Shown here: one piece after another, positions 17,132 to 27,000 of the stretch
How positions within the stretch are numbered: the stretch's first letter is position 1
Layout: each line of letters opens with the position of its first letter
DNA from: Acidobacteriota bacterium
GTDB lineage: Bacteria > Acidobacteriota > Terriglobia > Terriglobales > Acidobacteriaceae
Direction: 5' to 3'
DNA: 48,978 bases
Assembly: GCA_021813745.1 (NCBI GenBank)
Contig: JAKAJO010000105.1
Coordinates: 1 to 48,978, forward strand
Translations under genes and position numbers: made by a program
The notes under the pieces: model-generated
Told to the model about the DNA's origin: nothing
Database searches by the model: none
What the model saw: only the letters and a program-made list of their open reading frames with translations

Positions 17132-19699
17132 TCATAAGGTCCTGTCTGCAAGAGAAAGCGCCAACTGCAATAGCTGCGACTGGACTTCCGCCGTGATTGC
17201 GTGATTCGTCTGCTGCGGCTCGCTGGAAGCCCTGTCCAACACTGACTCAATCTGGTTCACCTCAAGACTGGCGTGGGCACTGCTGTCTCTGAACCGTTCC
17301 AGAACTTCGCGCGCCTTGGCAATCTGCCCCGTCTGGAAATAGAAGACGCCCAGAGTGGAGTACGCGCCCGGCCATTCCGGCATCAATTCAATGGATCGAT
17401 TGAAGTCGCTCGTTGCTTCGTCCGCGTTGCCTTCCAGAACGGCCGTCAAGCCCTCACCCCAATACAACTTGCCCGATGCGGGAATGCGCGACTGGCCCTT
17501 CTGCAGAATCTGTTTAGCTTCCGCCAGACGTCCCTTGCGCAGGTCCAGAAGCGCCAGCGAAAGATAGGCCTGGTCGTTGTCCGGATTCCGAGTAATCGCA
17601 TCTTCGTAAATCTGCATCGCTTCGTCAGTCTCTCCCATATGACTGTAGGTGTCGCCAAGTAGTGAGAGATACGCATCATCTTTCTTTGCCGACTCAGAAG
17701 CACTCTTGAGCGTTGCCAGCGCCTGCGGATAAGCCCGCTGCTTAAAGTACGCATTCGCCAGGTCAAACTTGATATCGTCCGAGTCAGGGGCGATCGTCAG
17801 TGCGCGCTCAAAATGCGCGATGGCATCCGGATACAACCCAAATCGCGCCAACAACACTCCCGTTCCGGTCAGCGTGCGATAGTCATTTTCGCTCAGTTGA
17901 TCCAATTGCTGGATCGTCGCCTTCGCCTCGTCGATCTTGCCCAGCTTCAAATATTCCTTGCTCAGCAGATACAAATCCTCGGGCTGGTCGGGATGCCGCT
18001 TTACCTCGTCCAGCAGTTGATTCAGATCCAGCTCATTGCGCGCGCTTTGGCTCATCGCGGAACGCTGGTTCAAATAGTCAAACAAATGCTCGTAGGGATA
18101 CGGCCCCGATGAGGCATTCTTTGATAGTGTCTTGAACACGTTCAGGTCACGCTCAGCCGCTGCGGTCTTGTTCAGGCGCCGCTCCACCATGGCGAGCTTG
18201 TAGTAGCCCGAGGCCGGATCGTGACTGACCTGCACATAGCGGCGCAGATACGGCTCTGCCTCGGCGAACTGCCGCGCCGCAACCTTCAGATTTGCCATCT
18301 CCAGCAGCGCATCGGAAAAATTCGGATTGGCCGCAAGTGCCTGCTCGAAATAAGACTCCGCATCCTTCGTGTTACCTTGCCGCTCGGCAATGTACCCCAT
18401 GTTGAAAAGGCAAAGAGCGTTCTTCGGGTCGATCTTCAGGCCTTTTTCAAAGTAGACTTTTGCCTCCTCGAACCGCCCCAGATTGCGATACGAAAGCCCC
18501 AGAAACGCATACGAGCGCGCTGACCCCTCCACCGCAACGAGGCGGTTGAACACACGGATGGCTTCATCGACCTTGCCCGCCATGAAGTAACTCTCGCCCA
18601 GCGCGGCCAGCATGTCCGCGCGGTTCGGCGCGACTTTCAGTCCGTCCTCCAGCAGCGGAATCGCATCCTCAAAATAATTCTGAGACATGCTCACCTGAGC
18701 CATCTGGTACAGCACGTCAGGATTTTCCGGCGCCAGCTTGTGTGCCCGCAGAAGCGCATCCAGCGCATCCAGCGGCCGCGACTGCGCAGTGTACGACTGC
18801 GCCAGCAATGACAGCGCATCTACTGAGTCCGGCCGAAGCGTGACCGCTCGATTCAGCACCACGCTGGCTTTCGCGAGTTCGCCAAGGCGTAAGTACACTT
18901 CGCCCAGGTTATAAAGAATCTCAAAGGTCTGGGGCTGCAATGCGTCCGCGCGTTCCAGCTCAAGCTGTGCCGCGGCGTATTGCTTCTGTGACGCAAGAAA
19001 TACGCCGAGCGAAAAATGGACCTGCACCTGATCCTTGGCTTGCGCTGAAAGCTCATTGGCCACGCGCAGCCCATCGGCAACCTTATGCGCCGCAAAGAAT
19101 GCCCGCACAAGGTTGAACTGCGAAGCAGTCGTCGCGGGATAGATGCGCTCAAAGTAAGGAATCGCCTGCACCGCTTGCCCATTCATCATCAGCAGAGCGC
19201 CCAGGTTGTAGTTGCCGTCCTGATCCGCAGGATTGATGCGCAGCCCCGCGCGAAACTCCTGCTCCGCAAGAGCATATTGACGGGCCTCCGCGTAAAGGCT
19301 GCCCAGGTTGTTATGCGTCTTTACCGAGCGCGGCGACAGCTTGAGCGCGTGCTGAAATGCGGCCTGCGCTCCCTGGAAGTCCTGCAATTCGCCATCGATG
19401 ATCCCCAGCAGGTTGTATCCTTCCACGCTCGTCGGATGCAACTTCAACACATCAAGCACCGCAGACTTTGCTTCGTGAAGGCGATGTTGTTGCATCAGGC
19501 TTGTCGCATCGCTCAAGTCCTCCTTCGCGGCTGTGCTGCCTGCGCGCGCTTGGGCAAAAGAGGACGCACACAGAACACTCCATGCCATGAGCGCAACACA
19601 GAGGCCGATACACAGGCGCAGGAGGCTCAACTGCCTCCGGAGTCTAATGGCAGGTTGAGTCCTTCGTTTTAAGCAGTCGATAGAAACTCGTTCGGTCAT
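17132..19699 (-). CDS. Large exported TPR protein (TPR-C)
   Basis: An 855-residue protein with a hydrophobic export segment near residues 28-50 (LCIGLCVALMAWSVLCASSFAQA) and TPR repeats over almost all of the remainder, with typical blocks such as YNLLGIIDGELQDFQGAQAAF and AYLSLALLDLRKGRLAEAK. TPR arrays are protein-binding scaffolds. Its ATG overlaps the TGA of the upstream fusion gene (ATGA at 19696-19699), so it is translationally coupled to a protein that itself ends in TPRs. It lies between that fusion and CRTAC1-A, and all four genes of this operon are predicted to be outside the cytoplasm. A role as a periplasmic assembly platform for the CRTAC1 proteins is my inference. Confidence 0.85.
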   Translation of the reverse strand: MTERVSIDCLKRRTQPAIRLRRQLSLLRLCIGLCVALMAWSVLCASSFAQARAGSTAAKEDLSDATSLMQQHRLHEAKSAVLDVLKLHPTSVEGYNLLGIIDGELQDFQGAQAAFQHALKLSPRSVKTHNNLGSLYAEARQYALAEQEFRAGLRINPADQDGNYNLGALLMMNGQAVQAIPYFERIYPATTASQFNLVRAFFAAHKVADGLRVANELSAQAKDQVQVHFSLGVFLASQKQYAAAQLELERADALQPQTFEILYNLGEVYLRLGELAKASVVLNRAVTLRPDSVDALSLLAQSYTAQSRPLDALDALLRAHKLAPENPDVLYQMAQVSMSQNYFEDAIPLLEDGLKVAPNRADMLAALGESYFMAGKVDEAIRVFNRLVAVEGSARSYAFLGLSYRNLGRFEEAKVYFEKGLKIDPKNALCLFNMGYIAERQGNTKDAESYFEQALAANPNFSDALLEMANLKVAARQFAEAEPYLRRYVQVSHDPASGYYKLAMVERRLNKTAAAERDLNVFKTLSKNASSGPYPYEHLFDYLNQRSAMSQSARNELDLNQLLDEVKRHPDQPEDLYLLSKEYLKLGKIDEAKATIQQLDQLSENDYRTLTGTGVLLARFGLYPDAIAHFERALTIAPDSDDIKFDLANAYFKQRAYPQALATLKSASESAKKDDAYLSLLGDTYSHMGETDEAMQIYEDAITRNPDNDQAYLSLALLDLRKGRLAEAKQILQKGQSRIPASGKLYWGEGLTAVLEGNADEATSDFNRSIELMPEWPGAYSTLGVFYFQTGQIAKAREVLERFRDSSAHASLEVNQIESVLDRASSEPQQTNHAITAEVQSQLLQLALSLADRTL

Positions 19700-22600
19700 T
19701 GCAGCTGCCCCAGCATCTGTTGCGCTGCCGCATTGTCGGGCATCACGCGGAGCATCTCTTGCAGTACAGAGCGCGCCTTGTCCCGTTCATGCAGCATGGT
19801 GTACAGGTTGGCCAGATTGAGGTAAGACTGGCCATAATCGGGCGCAACCTCCATCCCCTTCTGAAACTGCTCCTCGGCTTTTGCGTAGTTTTCTTCGCGA
19901 ACATAAAGGACACCCAGGTTATTCAACGCCTCCGGATACGCAGGCCGCAGCGCGACCGCTTTGGTCAGAAACGCCTCCGCCTGCTGCATCTGATTCTGCT
20001 GTGCGTACAGCATCCCCAGGCTGTAATGCACCTCCGGATCATCCGGATGTTCGTGGAGCGCGCGATCCAGATACTCCGACGCCTTCTCAAACTGCCTCAT
20101 GCGCCGGTATACATTTCCCAGGTTCAGCAGCGCAATCCCGTAGTTGGGCCGCAGCTTTAGCGAGCGCTCAAAGTCTTCAACGGCCTGGTCCGCACGGCCT
20201 TGCTGCGCGGCAATCATGCCGAGATTATTCCACGCCTCCGGATAATCCGGATTCAGTTCCACCGTCTTTTGTAGGTATTCGACCGCCCCTGTGAGATCGT
20301 GGCGGCGCAGGCTCAACGTTCCCAGGTTGTAGTAGGCGTCCGCATCATGCGGCTTTACCGCAATCACCTGCCGGAATGATTGCGCAGCCTCATCCAGGTA
20401 TCCGTGCTGGAACATCGCAACGCCATAGGTAAAATCGTTGCGCTGAAACTGGTCTTGCATCAGTAGGCCGTGGAAGGGAAGCGCCTTTGCCATCCGCGCC
20501 TCCTGTGTCATCGGGATGCCTTGTACGTCCCTCTGCAACTCCTGCACATCGATGCGCCCCTGATACACCTTCACGATCATGCCGGCGCCATCCACCAGCA
20601 GCGAAGTTGGAATGCCGAGGTCGCGCCGTCGATCAAACATGTGGCGATAAAGTATGTTGTAGACACCGCAAACTTCAGCGCTTCCCAGCAGAACGGGAAA
20701 TGAGAACCGTTTCGCCGCAGCATATGCCTGAGCGTGTTGCAAAGCAGAGCCGGTGTCCGTCGTGATTGCGAGTACCTTTAAGCCCCTTCGTTGCAGAGCC
20801 GCTTCGTCACGCTGCAGCACCTGCAACACCTCCAGGCTCACCGGCGCCTCACTGGACCAGAAGGTCAACAGCACCACACTCCCCTGCAGAGCATGCAGGC
20901 TGTGCAGGGTTCCCTCACTGTCCGGTAGATTGAAGTCTGGCGCCTTCAGCGGTTCAATGAGCCACGTGCTCACGTCAATGGGCAAAGGGCTTTCCGCATG
21001 TGCAGGACTCTCGCGCGCAAAAGCGTGAGCCGGGACGGCAAACGGCGTGGCCTGCACGGAGGGCATTCCTTCTTCGATTCGCACTCGATGCTGTACTGGA
21101 AGGTTCTCAAACACCTGCGTCGCGCCATTCGGCCATCGCACCGTCGCCCGAATCGGACCATCGGCTGCTCCCAGCCCAAAGAAGATCTCCTTGGTATGCT
21201 GCGCCAGAAAGCCTGTTCCCGCACGCAGGTATCGGGTCTGGCGCAGGCCGCCCGTCTCCATGGTCACTGACGCCCCAATCGCATCCCGGTTGCTTTTGGT
21301 GCCACGCAACTGGAAGCAGATTGACTTTCCCAAATCCGCCATCGCATTCCGCAGCACTCGTAACTGCGGCGCGTTGCGATTCTTCAGCACCACTTCCAGT
21401 CTTCCATCGTGATCCAGATCCGCCAGCACAAACGTGCGACTGTCTTCCAGAAAGTCCATTCCCGCCGGACCGGAGATCTCTGAAAAGCTTCCGTCGTGAT
21501 TGTTGGCGAAAAGAACATTCCGCGCGAAACCATGCCACGTATAGTCCGACCGGATGAGTTCGTTAATGGCATTCCAGCCCCGCTCGTAGGCACGCGCCGG
21601 CGTTGAGTCCTCAGATGACTTCGCCACCACCTGTCGCCAGAAGAAGCTCGCCAGATCTTCGCGATTCACGCCGGAGATATAGCCGTTGGCGACATACAGG
21701 TCCGGATAGCCGTCGTGGTCAAAATCCCAGAAATCGGACGACCACGACCATCGCCCCATCTCCACGCCAGCCTTGCGTCCCGTGTTGAGAAACGTTCCAT
21801 CCCCCTGGTTGTGATAGAGCGCATTCCCGCGTGCGTGTCGCTGGTAGAGTTCGCGAATCCGCGGCGGCGCGTCCGGATGAAATTGAGGCTGCTCAGAGAC
21901 TCTCTGGCCTGCCGCCTCCCACATGCTCGGCACGTACACATCTTCGTGGCCATCGTTGTCATAGTCGCACCACGTGCAGGCCATGCCAGCGCCAACTCCC
22001 TCAACACCTGCCTGTCGCGATACCACCGTGAATGTGCCATTCCCGTTGTTCTGGTACAGCTGCGAGGTTCCGAAATCATTCGACACAAAGAGGTCCGGCA
22101 ATCCGTTGCCGTTGGAATCGCCCCACGCGCAGGCAAAACTGTACCGGTTGTTCTCCACATCCAGACCCGAGTGTTCCGTCGCCTCCACGAATCGTCCATC
22201 GCCCTCGTTGCGAAACAGGCAGTTCGGCGGACCATTGCGCGCATCGTAGTAGGGGATGGGATAGTGATACTGGTCCAGTCCCAGGTAGTACATGTAGAGG
22301 CAAAAATAAATATCCAGTCGTCCATCACGGTCGTAGTCTGCGATCGCTGCGTGAGTAAAGGTACCCTGTGGAGGCCGCTTGAACTGAAACGCATCCGGCT
22401 TCAGCTTGAAGGTTCCGTCACCCTGGTTGCGAAACAGCAGAGGTCCAGTGCCGCACACCACCAGCAGATCCTGAAGTCCGCGATTGTCAAAATCCGCAAA
22501 CAGCGCGCAGGCCGTGTTGTCCAGCACCCCAACCCCGGCCTTTTCTGTCACATCTTCAAACGTGCCGTCTCCGCGATTGCGATACAAACGGTTGGGAAGT

Positions 22601-23532
22601 CCCGCCGCCTGGCACACATACAGATCGTCCCATCCATCGTTGTCAAAGTCTCCGATCGCCAGGCCATTGTTGCAGTAGATGTCCATGCCGACGGCGCCGT
22701 CCAGTGTCGTCCTCCAGAAATCGGCTCCATGCAGCATCTGCTTCCGATAGGACTCAATCCCGCCCAGCGCGGCCTCCGTGACTTCGATGAAAACCTTTCC
22801 ATCCGCAACCGAGACTGTCTCTTCGCCAGCCTCCCACTCCGTTGCACGCCATCTCTCCGCGTCTTCACTTATCCAGCGGACTCGCCATGAGCCAACGCGC
22901 TCCTCCACTTGTCCGCCCTTTCGCTCGGCCACCAGATCGTAGCGAATCCTTGTCTGAACGCTGTGCCCGGTCCCCTCTGCGGGCTCAATGGAGAAGACCT
23001 CAAACTCCGCAGTCCGAACCTCAGCCAGTTCGCTCAGCCACTCTTTCAGCCCCGCAAGGAATAGCGCGCGGCTCTCGATCATTGAACCACCATATTGCCG
23101 CTGCACAACGCGAATTCCCTGCGTGATGCGCACCGTCCGCTCTTTCGCCTTCCCCATGGACACGCCACGCATCGCCGCATCCAGTGCATCGCTGAGCGAG
23201 TCATATTGGGCCGTCGATGCCTGCAACGCCGTGCCCCACCGGCGCAGAACAGCCTCAATCGAAACCGCGTACTTCTCCGTGATGTACGAGTCTGAGCCTG
23301 GAGCCACGAGTCGCAGCAAATCGGCGAGTGGAGACACCTCAGGATCATGCGGCCGGTAGCGAGCCTCGCCCAGCGCAAGGGAACTCGATCGCTCTGCGGC
23401 TGGGGCTGCCTCACCCAACCCGCGTGAAAGCCCCATCAGCGGCGCAGCACGCAACAGGATCGGAGCGAACCCAAGTCCTTTCAGAACGGTACGCCGGGAG
23501 AGCACAGAAGATGGCGGACGGAGATGCGGCAT
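19696..23532 (-). CDS. CRTAC1 / redox-inactive thioredoxin-like / TPR fusion protein
   Basis: A 1278-residue multidomain protein. Residues 1-45 form a Tat-like signal (LSRRTVLKGLGFAPILL). Residues about 70-270 are an unassigned alpha/beta region. VCBS-type repeats with DFDNDGWDD, DYDRDGRLD, DYDNDGHED and DFDHDGYPD span about 290-720. ASPIC/UnbV follows at 735-825 (RGTKSNRDAIGASV, FFGLG, VRWPNG). A TlpA/AhpC-type thioredoxin fold lies at 862-1005 (APDFNLPDSEG, VVLLTFWSS, LGIPTSLLVDGAG). TPRs at 1030-1278 end the protein. In the thioredoxin part the CxxC is replaced: FWSSEAPVS aligns with FWATWCPPC, so both Cys are lost (Ala and Ser). The gene is first in the leftward operon and overlaps TPR-C. 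The ribosome site is weak. Confidence 0.88.
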   Translation of the reverse strand: MPHLRPPSSVLSRRTVLKGLGFAPILLRAAPLMGLSRGLGEAAPAAERSSSLALGEARYRPHDPEVSPLADLLRLVAPGSDSYITEKYAVSIEAVLRRWGTALQASTAQYDSLSDALDAAMRGVSMGKAKERTVRITQGIRVVQRQYGGSMIESRALFLAGLKEWLSELAEVRTAEFEVFSIEPAEGTGHSVQTRIRYDLVAERKGGQVEERVGSWRVRWISEDAERWRATEWEAGEETVSVADGKVFIEVTEAALGGIESYRKQMLHGADFWRTTLDGAVGMDIYCNNGLAIGDFDNDGWDDLYVCQAAGLPNRLYRNRGDGTFEDVTEKAGVGVLDNTACALFADFDNRGLQDLLVVCGTGPLLFRNQGDGTFKLKPDAFQFKRPPQGTFTHAAIADYDRDGRLDIYFCLYMYYLGLDQYHYPIPYYDARNGPPNCLFRNEGDGRFVEATEHSGLDVENNRYSFACAWGDSNGNGLPDLFVSNDFGTSQLYQNNGNGTFTVVSRQAGVEGVGAGMACTWCDYDNDGHEDVYVPSMWEAAGQRVSEQPQFHPDAPPRIRELYQRHARGNALYHNQGDGTFLNTGRKAGVEMGRWSWSSDFWDFDHDGYPDLYVANGYISGVNREDLASFFWRQVVAKSSEDSTPARAYERGWNAINELIRSDYTWHGFARNVLFANNHDGSFSEISGPAGMDFLEDSRTFVLADLDHDGRLEVVLKNRNAPQLRVLRNAMADLGKSICFQLRGTKSNRDAIGASVTMETGGLRQTRYLRAGTGFLAQHTKEIFFGLGAADGPIRATVRWPNGATQVFENLPVQHRVRIEEGMPSVQATPFAVPAHAFARESPAHAESPLPIDVSTWLIEPLKAPDFNLPDSEGTLHSLHALQGSVVLLTFWSSEAPVSLEVLQVLQRDEAALQRRGLKVLAITTDTGSALQHAQAYAAAKRFSFPVLLGSAEVCGVYNILYRHMFDRRRDLGIPTSLLVDGAGMIVKVYQGRIDVQELQRDVQGIPMTQEARMAKALPFHGLLMQDQFQRNDFTYGVAMFQHGYLDEAAQSFRQVIAVKPHDADAYYNLGTLSLRRHDLTGAVEYLQKTVELNPDYPEAWNNLGMIAAQQGRADQAVEDFERSLKLRPNYGIALLNLGNVYRRMRQFEKASEYLDRALHEHPDDPEVHYSLGMLYAQQNQMQQAEAFLTKAVALRPAYPEALNNLGVLYVREENYAKAEEQFQKGMEVAPDYGQSYLNLANLYTMLHERDKARSVLQEMLRVMPDNAAAQQMLGQLQ

Positions 23533-23896
23533 GATGCTTTGTATTCCCAGCGACCTCTCAGGTTTTTCGCATCATAGCATCCGTTCTGGTGCCTCGTTTG
23601 GCTGCACCCTACCCATCGGGATAAGTCCCATGAAGTCACCACTCCAGGACGCCCTGTCGTCACTCCATATTGGCAATCTGCTTTCTGTCCCGGCACACAC
23701 AGAGCAAATGCTCCATCTTGAAGCTGCGGACCGCCCATCGAGTGCGGCCCCACTGGATATCAGCAGGTGACTCACCGAAAATACAAGATTCTTAGAATCA
23801 ATAAGTTAATGGAATGAGCTGAGCGCGTCTCGACCATCCGCCTGAAGATCTGGCTCCCGCTCCATCAATATTCTGATCCCCATCTAAAACTTTTGG

Positions 23897-23926
23897 TTGA
23901 CAAAAAAGATAGGTATCCCGTACCTT
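23897..23926 (+). promoter_or_regulatory. Candidate promoter of the TonB receptor gene
   Basis: A perfect -35 box TTGACA (23897-23902) is followed after 18 bases by TACCTT (23921-23926), a poor -10 (3 of 6). The weak -10 lies inside the inverted repeat and suggests activator dependence or regulation. The transcript would carry a leader of about 110 bases with a short hairpin. Confidence 0.4.
23911..23925. promoter_or_regulatory. Inverted repeat, candidate operator
   Basis: AGGTA at 23911-23915 and TACCT at 23921-23925 are exact inverse arms separated by five bases. They overlap the presumed -10 of the receptor gene, the position expected of a repressor site. No regulator gene lies nearby. 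Confidence 0.4.
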
Positions 23927-24050
23927 TTCTCAGACACTGGGCGGGGCTGATGAAAATGTTTACAATCCGCGCCGGCGTCCTCAGTAGGGCGGCACGACAT
24001 TAAAGCCGCCTTCTATGTGATGCGAAGGAAGAAAGACGGAGGTTACCGGA

Positions 24051-27000
24051 ATGTGCCGTGATCGCAACACAAATCGCTGGCTCCGCTTGTTCGCAGGCGT
24101 TGCCATCACTTGCTTCTGCGTACTTCTGCTCCAGGGCAGAAGCGCATTTGGCCAGGTCGACGAAGGATCCATTACTGGAACAGTGCTCGATACTTCAGGT
24201 GCCGTTGTGCCCAACGCACAAGTCACCCTCAAGAGCACCGATACCGGTCTGACGCTTGAGACCAAGTCCAATTCCAATGGGGGATACACCTTCTCGCCCG
24301 TTCGGGTCGGTCACTACACCGTGACCGTGAGCGCCCCCGGATTTGCGACAACCACACAAAAGAACCTTTCCCTCGCCATCGCTCAAGTGCTGCAGGTGAA
24401 CGTCACACTCAAGCTCGGCCAGGCAAGCGAAACGGTTGAAGTGAGCACGGCGCCGCCTGAGTTGCAGACAGAAGAGGCTTCCGTCGGTCAGGTCATCGGC
24501 TCACAGGAAGTCAATGCGCTGCCTCTCAACGGCCGTAACTTTACCTTCCTCGCGCAGCTTGGCGCAGGCATGCAGACGCCGCAGGCTGATACCCGCGGCA
24601 ACGCTGCCAGCGGCGCATTCTCTGCCAACGGCCTCCGTCCCGCGCAGAACAACTACCTCCTCGACGGCATTGACAACAACTCCAACGCCGTTGACTTTCT
24701 CAACGGCACAAACTTCATCATCTTGCCGCCCGTCGATGCCATCCAGGAATTCAATGTCCAGACGGCCGACTTCAGCGCGCAGCTCGGACGCTCCGCCGGC
24801 GCGGTCATGAACGCGACCATCAAGTCCGGCACCAATAGCCTCCACGGCACCGTGTGGGAGTTCTTCCGCAACAACATCCTTGACGCCAAGGACTGGTTCG
24901 AAAAGAACACCCCCACTCCGATCAATGCGGAACTCCGCCTCAATCAGTTCGGTGCTTCGGCCGGCGGCCCCATCGTCAAGAACAAGATGTTCTTCTTTGG
25001 CGACTATGAAGGCTATCGCCGCGTCCAGGGCAACACCTCTGGCGTGCTGACCGTCCCGACGGCAGCCGAGCGGACCAGCAACTACACCAACCTCCAGGAC
25101 ATCCTCAACGCCCAGACAACGGCGACTGCCAGAACGGACGCTCTCGGTCGCACCATCCCTGCCGGCGCGATCCTCGATCCGGCCACCACGCGTCTCGTCA
25201 CGGCGGGCCAGGTGGATCCTGTTTCCGGCCTTACCGCTGTCAACACGGACTATGTTCGCGATGCTTTCAGCAGCGCCTGCGGACCTGGAACGAAGGCCTA
25301 CTCGCTGGCTGCCTGCCCTGACCTCAACATGTTGCCTGCGGGCAGAATTGACCCGAATGCGGTCAAGCTTCTCAATCTCTATCCGAATCCCACCAGCCAG
25401 GCGCTGGTCGGCAACTACAACACCAGCCCGAACCTGTACGAGCACAAGAACACCTTCGACATTCGCGGCGATTACGATCCGAATACCGCGAACCAGGTGT
25501 TCGTCCGCTTCAGCTACAACGACGATCCGCAGTACATTCCCGGACCCTTTGGCGGCATCGCTGACGGCGGCAGCTTCCAGCAAGGCATCCAGACGGCCAA
25601 GGCAGATCAGGCCGTGGCTGGCTACACTCACGTGTTTACCTCTACCACCGTTAACCAGGCGCGCATTGGCTGGAACCACCTGCACACAACGCGTTTCGGG
25701 CCGGTCGGTGGTCAGCTGGGCATCCCCGCGCAGTTTGGCATCCAGGGAATTCCTCAGGTCAATGAGAACGGCGGTCTGCCGGCCTTCGGCTTCGGCGGCC
25801 TCGCCACTCTCGGCAGCAACAACTTCCTGCCCTCGGACGAAGTCAGCCAGACCCTCCAGGTCACCGATGACTTCACCAAGATTTATGGCAAGCACAGCTT
25901 CAAGATGGGCATCGAGTTCCAGAACGTGAAGTTCTCCACCTTGCAGCCCGCCTGGTCCAGAGGTCAGTTCGACTACAACGGATCGTTTGCTGACATTCCG
26001 AACAACAACAACAACACAAACGGTATGGCGCAGTTCCTCCTGCCGCCTGAGGCCGCAACCGTCCCCGGCGGTGTGGATTACTCTGGTGGCTCTGACCAGG
26101 TCTACGCTTCCAATATCAACAAGACCTACGATCAGAAGATCTACTTCGCCTCCTACTTCCAGGATGACTACAAGGTCACTGCCAAGCTCACCCTCAACCT
26201 CGGGCTGCGCTGGGACTACTTTGGACCTATCAACGAAACCAACGGCGGTCAGGCCAACTTTGTGCCCGGCGGTGCGCCGGACAACAAGCCGGAGTTCCTG
26301 ATCCCGGCTACGGGTAAGGACAACAGGCAGCTTTCCACCAGCTTCACAACCCTGCTGGCAAAGGACGGCATCACCCTGGTCAGCACGGACAAGTATGGCC
26401 AGGGCTTGGTGCAGACGCAAAAGACAAATATTGCGCCTCGCATTGGTCTGGCCTACGAGATGACACCGAAACTTGTCGGTCGTGCCGGTTTCGGTATCTT
26501 CTACAACTCATTTGAGAACCAGGGATACGGTCCGAACATCGGAGAGAACTACCCATTCGTCTACAACTTTGACTACGTGCCTCAGGGTACTGACAGCGAA
26601 GTGGCTCCGGTCAGTCTCAACACTCCCTTCGCCGGTTGCGCAACGGCGGGTCCGGGTGGAACAGCGACCTTTGAAGCGGGCTTCTCCTGCATCCAGTTCA
26701 GTCCACTCCAGGTCAACGCTTCGGGCTTGGGTCTCCAGGGTCTGCAGTTTGATTACAAGACTCCGAGAACCTACAGCGCAAACCTGACCCTGCAATATGC
26801 CGTGACCCGGAGCCTCTCTGCGCAGGCCGCGTATGTCTTCACAGACTCGCAACACTTGCAGGCAGGGGTCGGAACCAACAACGTTAGCACCCTGCTGCCG
26901 GCCGGACACTCCACGTCTGATACCTATCCGAACAACGAAGTTCCGTTCCCGGACTTCTCCCATGGGGCGAGCTATCAAATGACAGTGGGTGCCAGCATCT

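Larger units (their letters stand above)
23533..24050. promoter_or_regulatory. 518-bp divergent control region between the CRTAC1 operon and the TonB receptor
   Basis: No convincing gene. It contains a rightward TTGACA at 23897 and an inverted repeat (AGGTA, 5-base gap, TACCT) at 23911-23925. A leader hairpin (GGCGGC at 23988-23993, GCCGCC at 24005-24010) follows, then GGAGG before the receptor ATG at 24051. On the minus strand a TATGAT lies about 35 bases before the operon start, without a good -35. Short open frames in 23531-23775 on either strand look spurious. Confidence 0.5.

Noticed and set aside
23531..23775. Short frames on both strands in the divergent control region
   Set aside because: No ribosome sites and no family resemblance; the region fits a regulatory function better.
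24501..26420. A 639-codon open frame antisense to the TonB receptor
   Set aside because: GC-rich coding sequence often leaves the opposite frame open. The translation is Val/Arg/Gly-rich without domain features, and the sense frame is a complete receptor.
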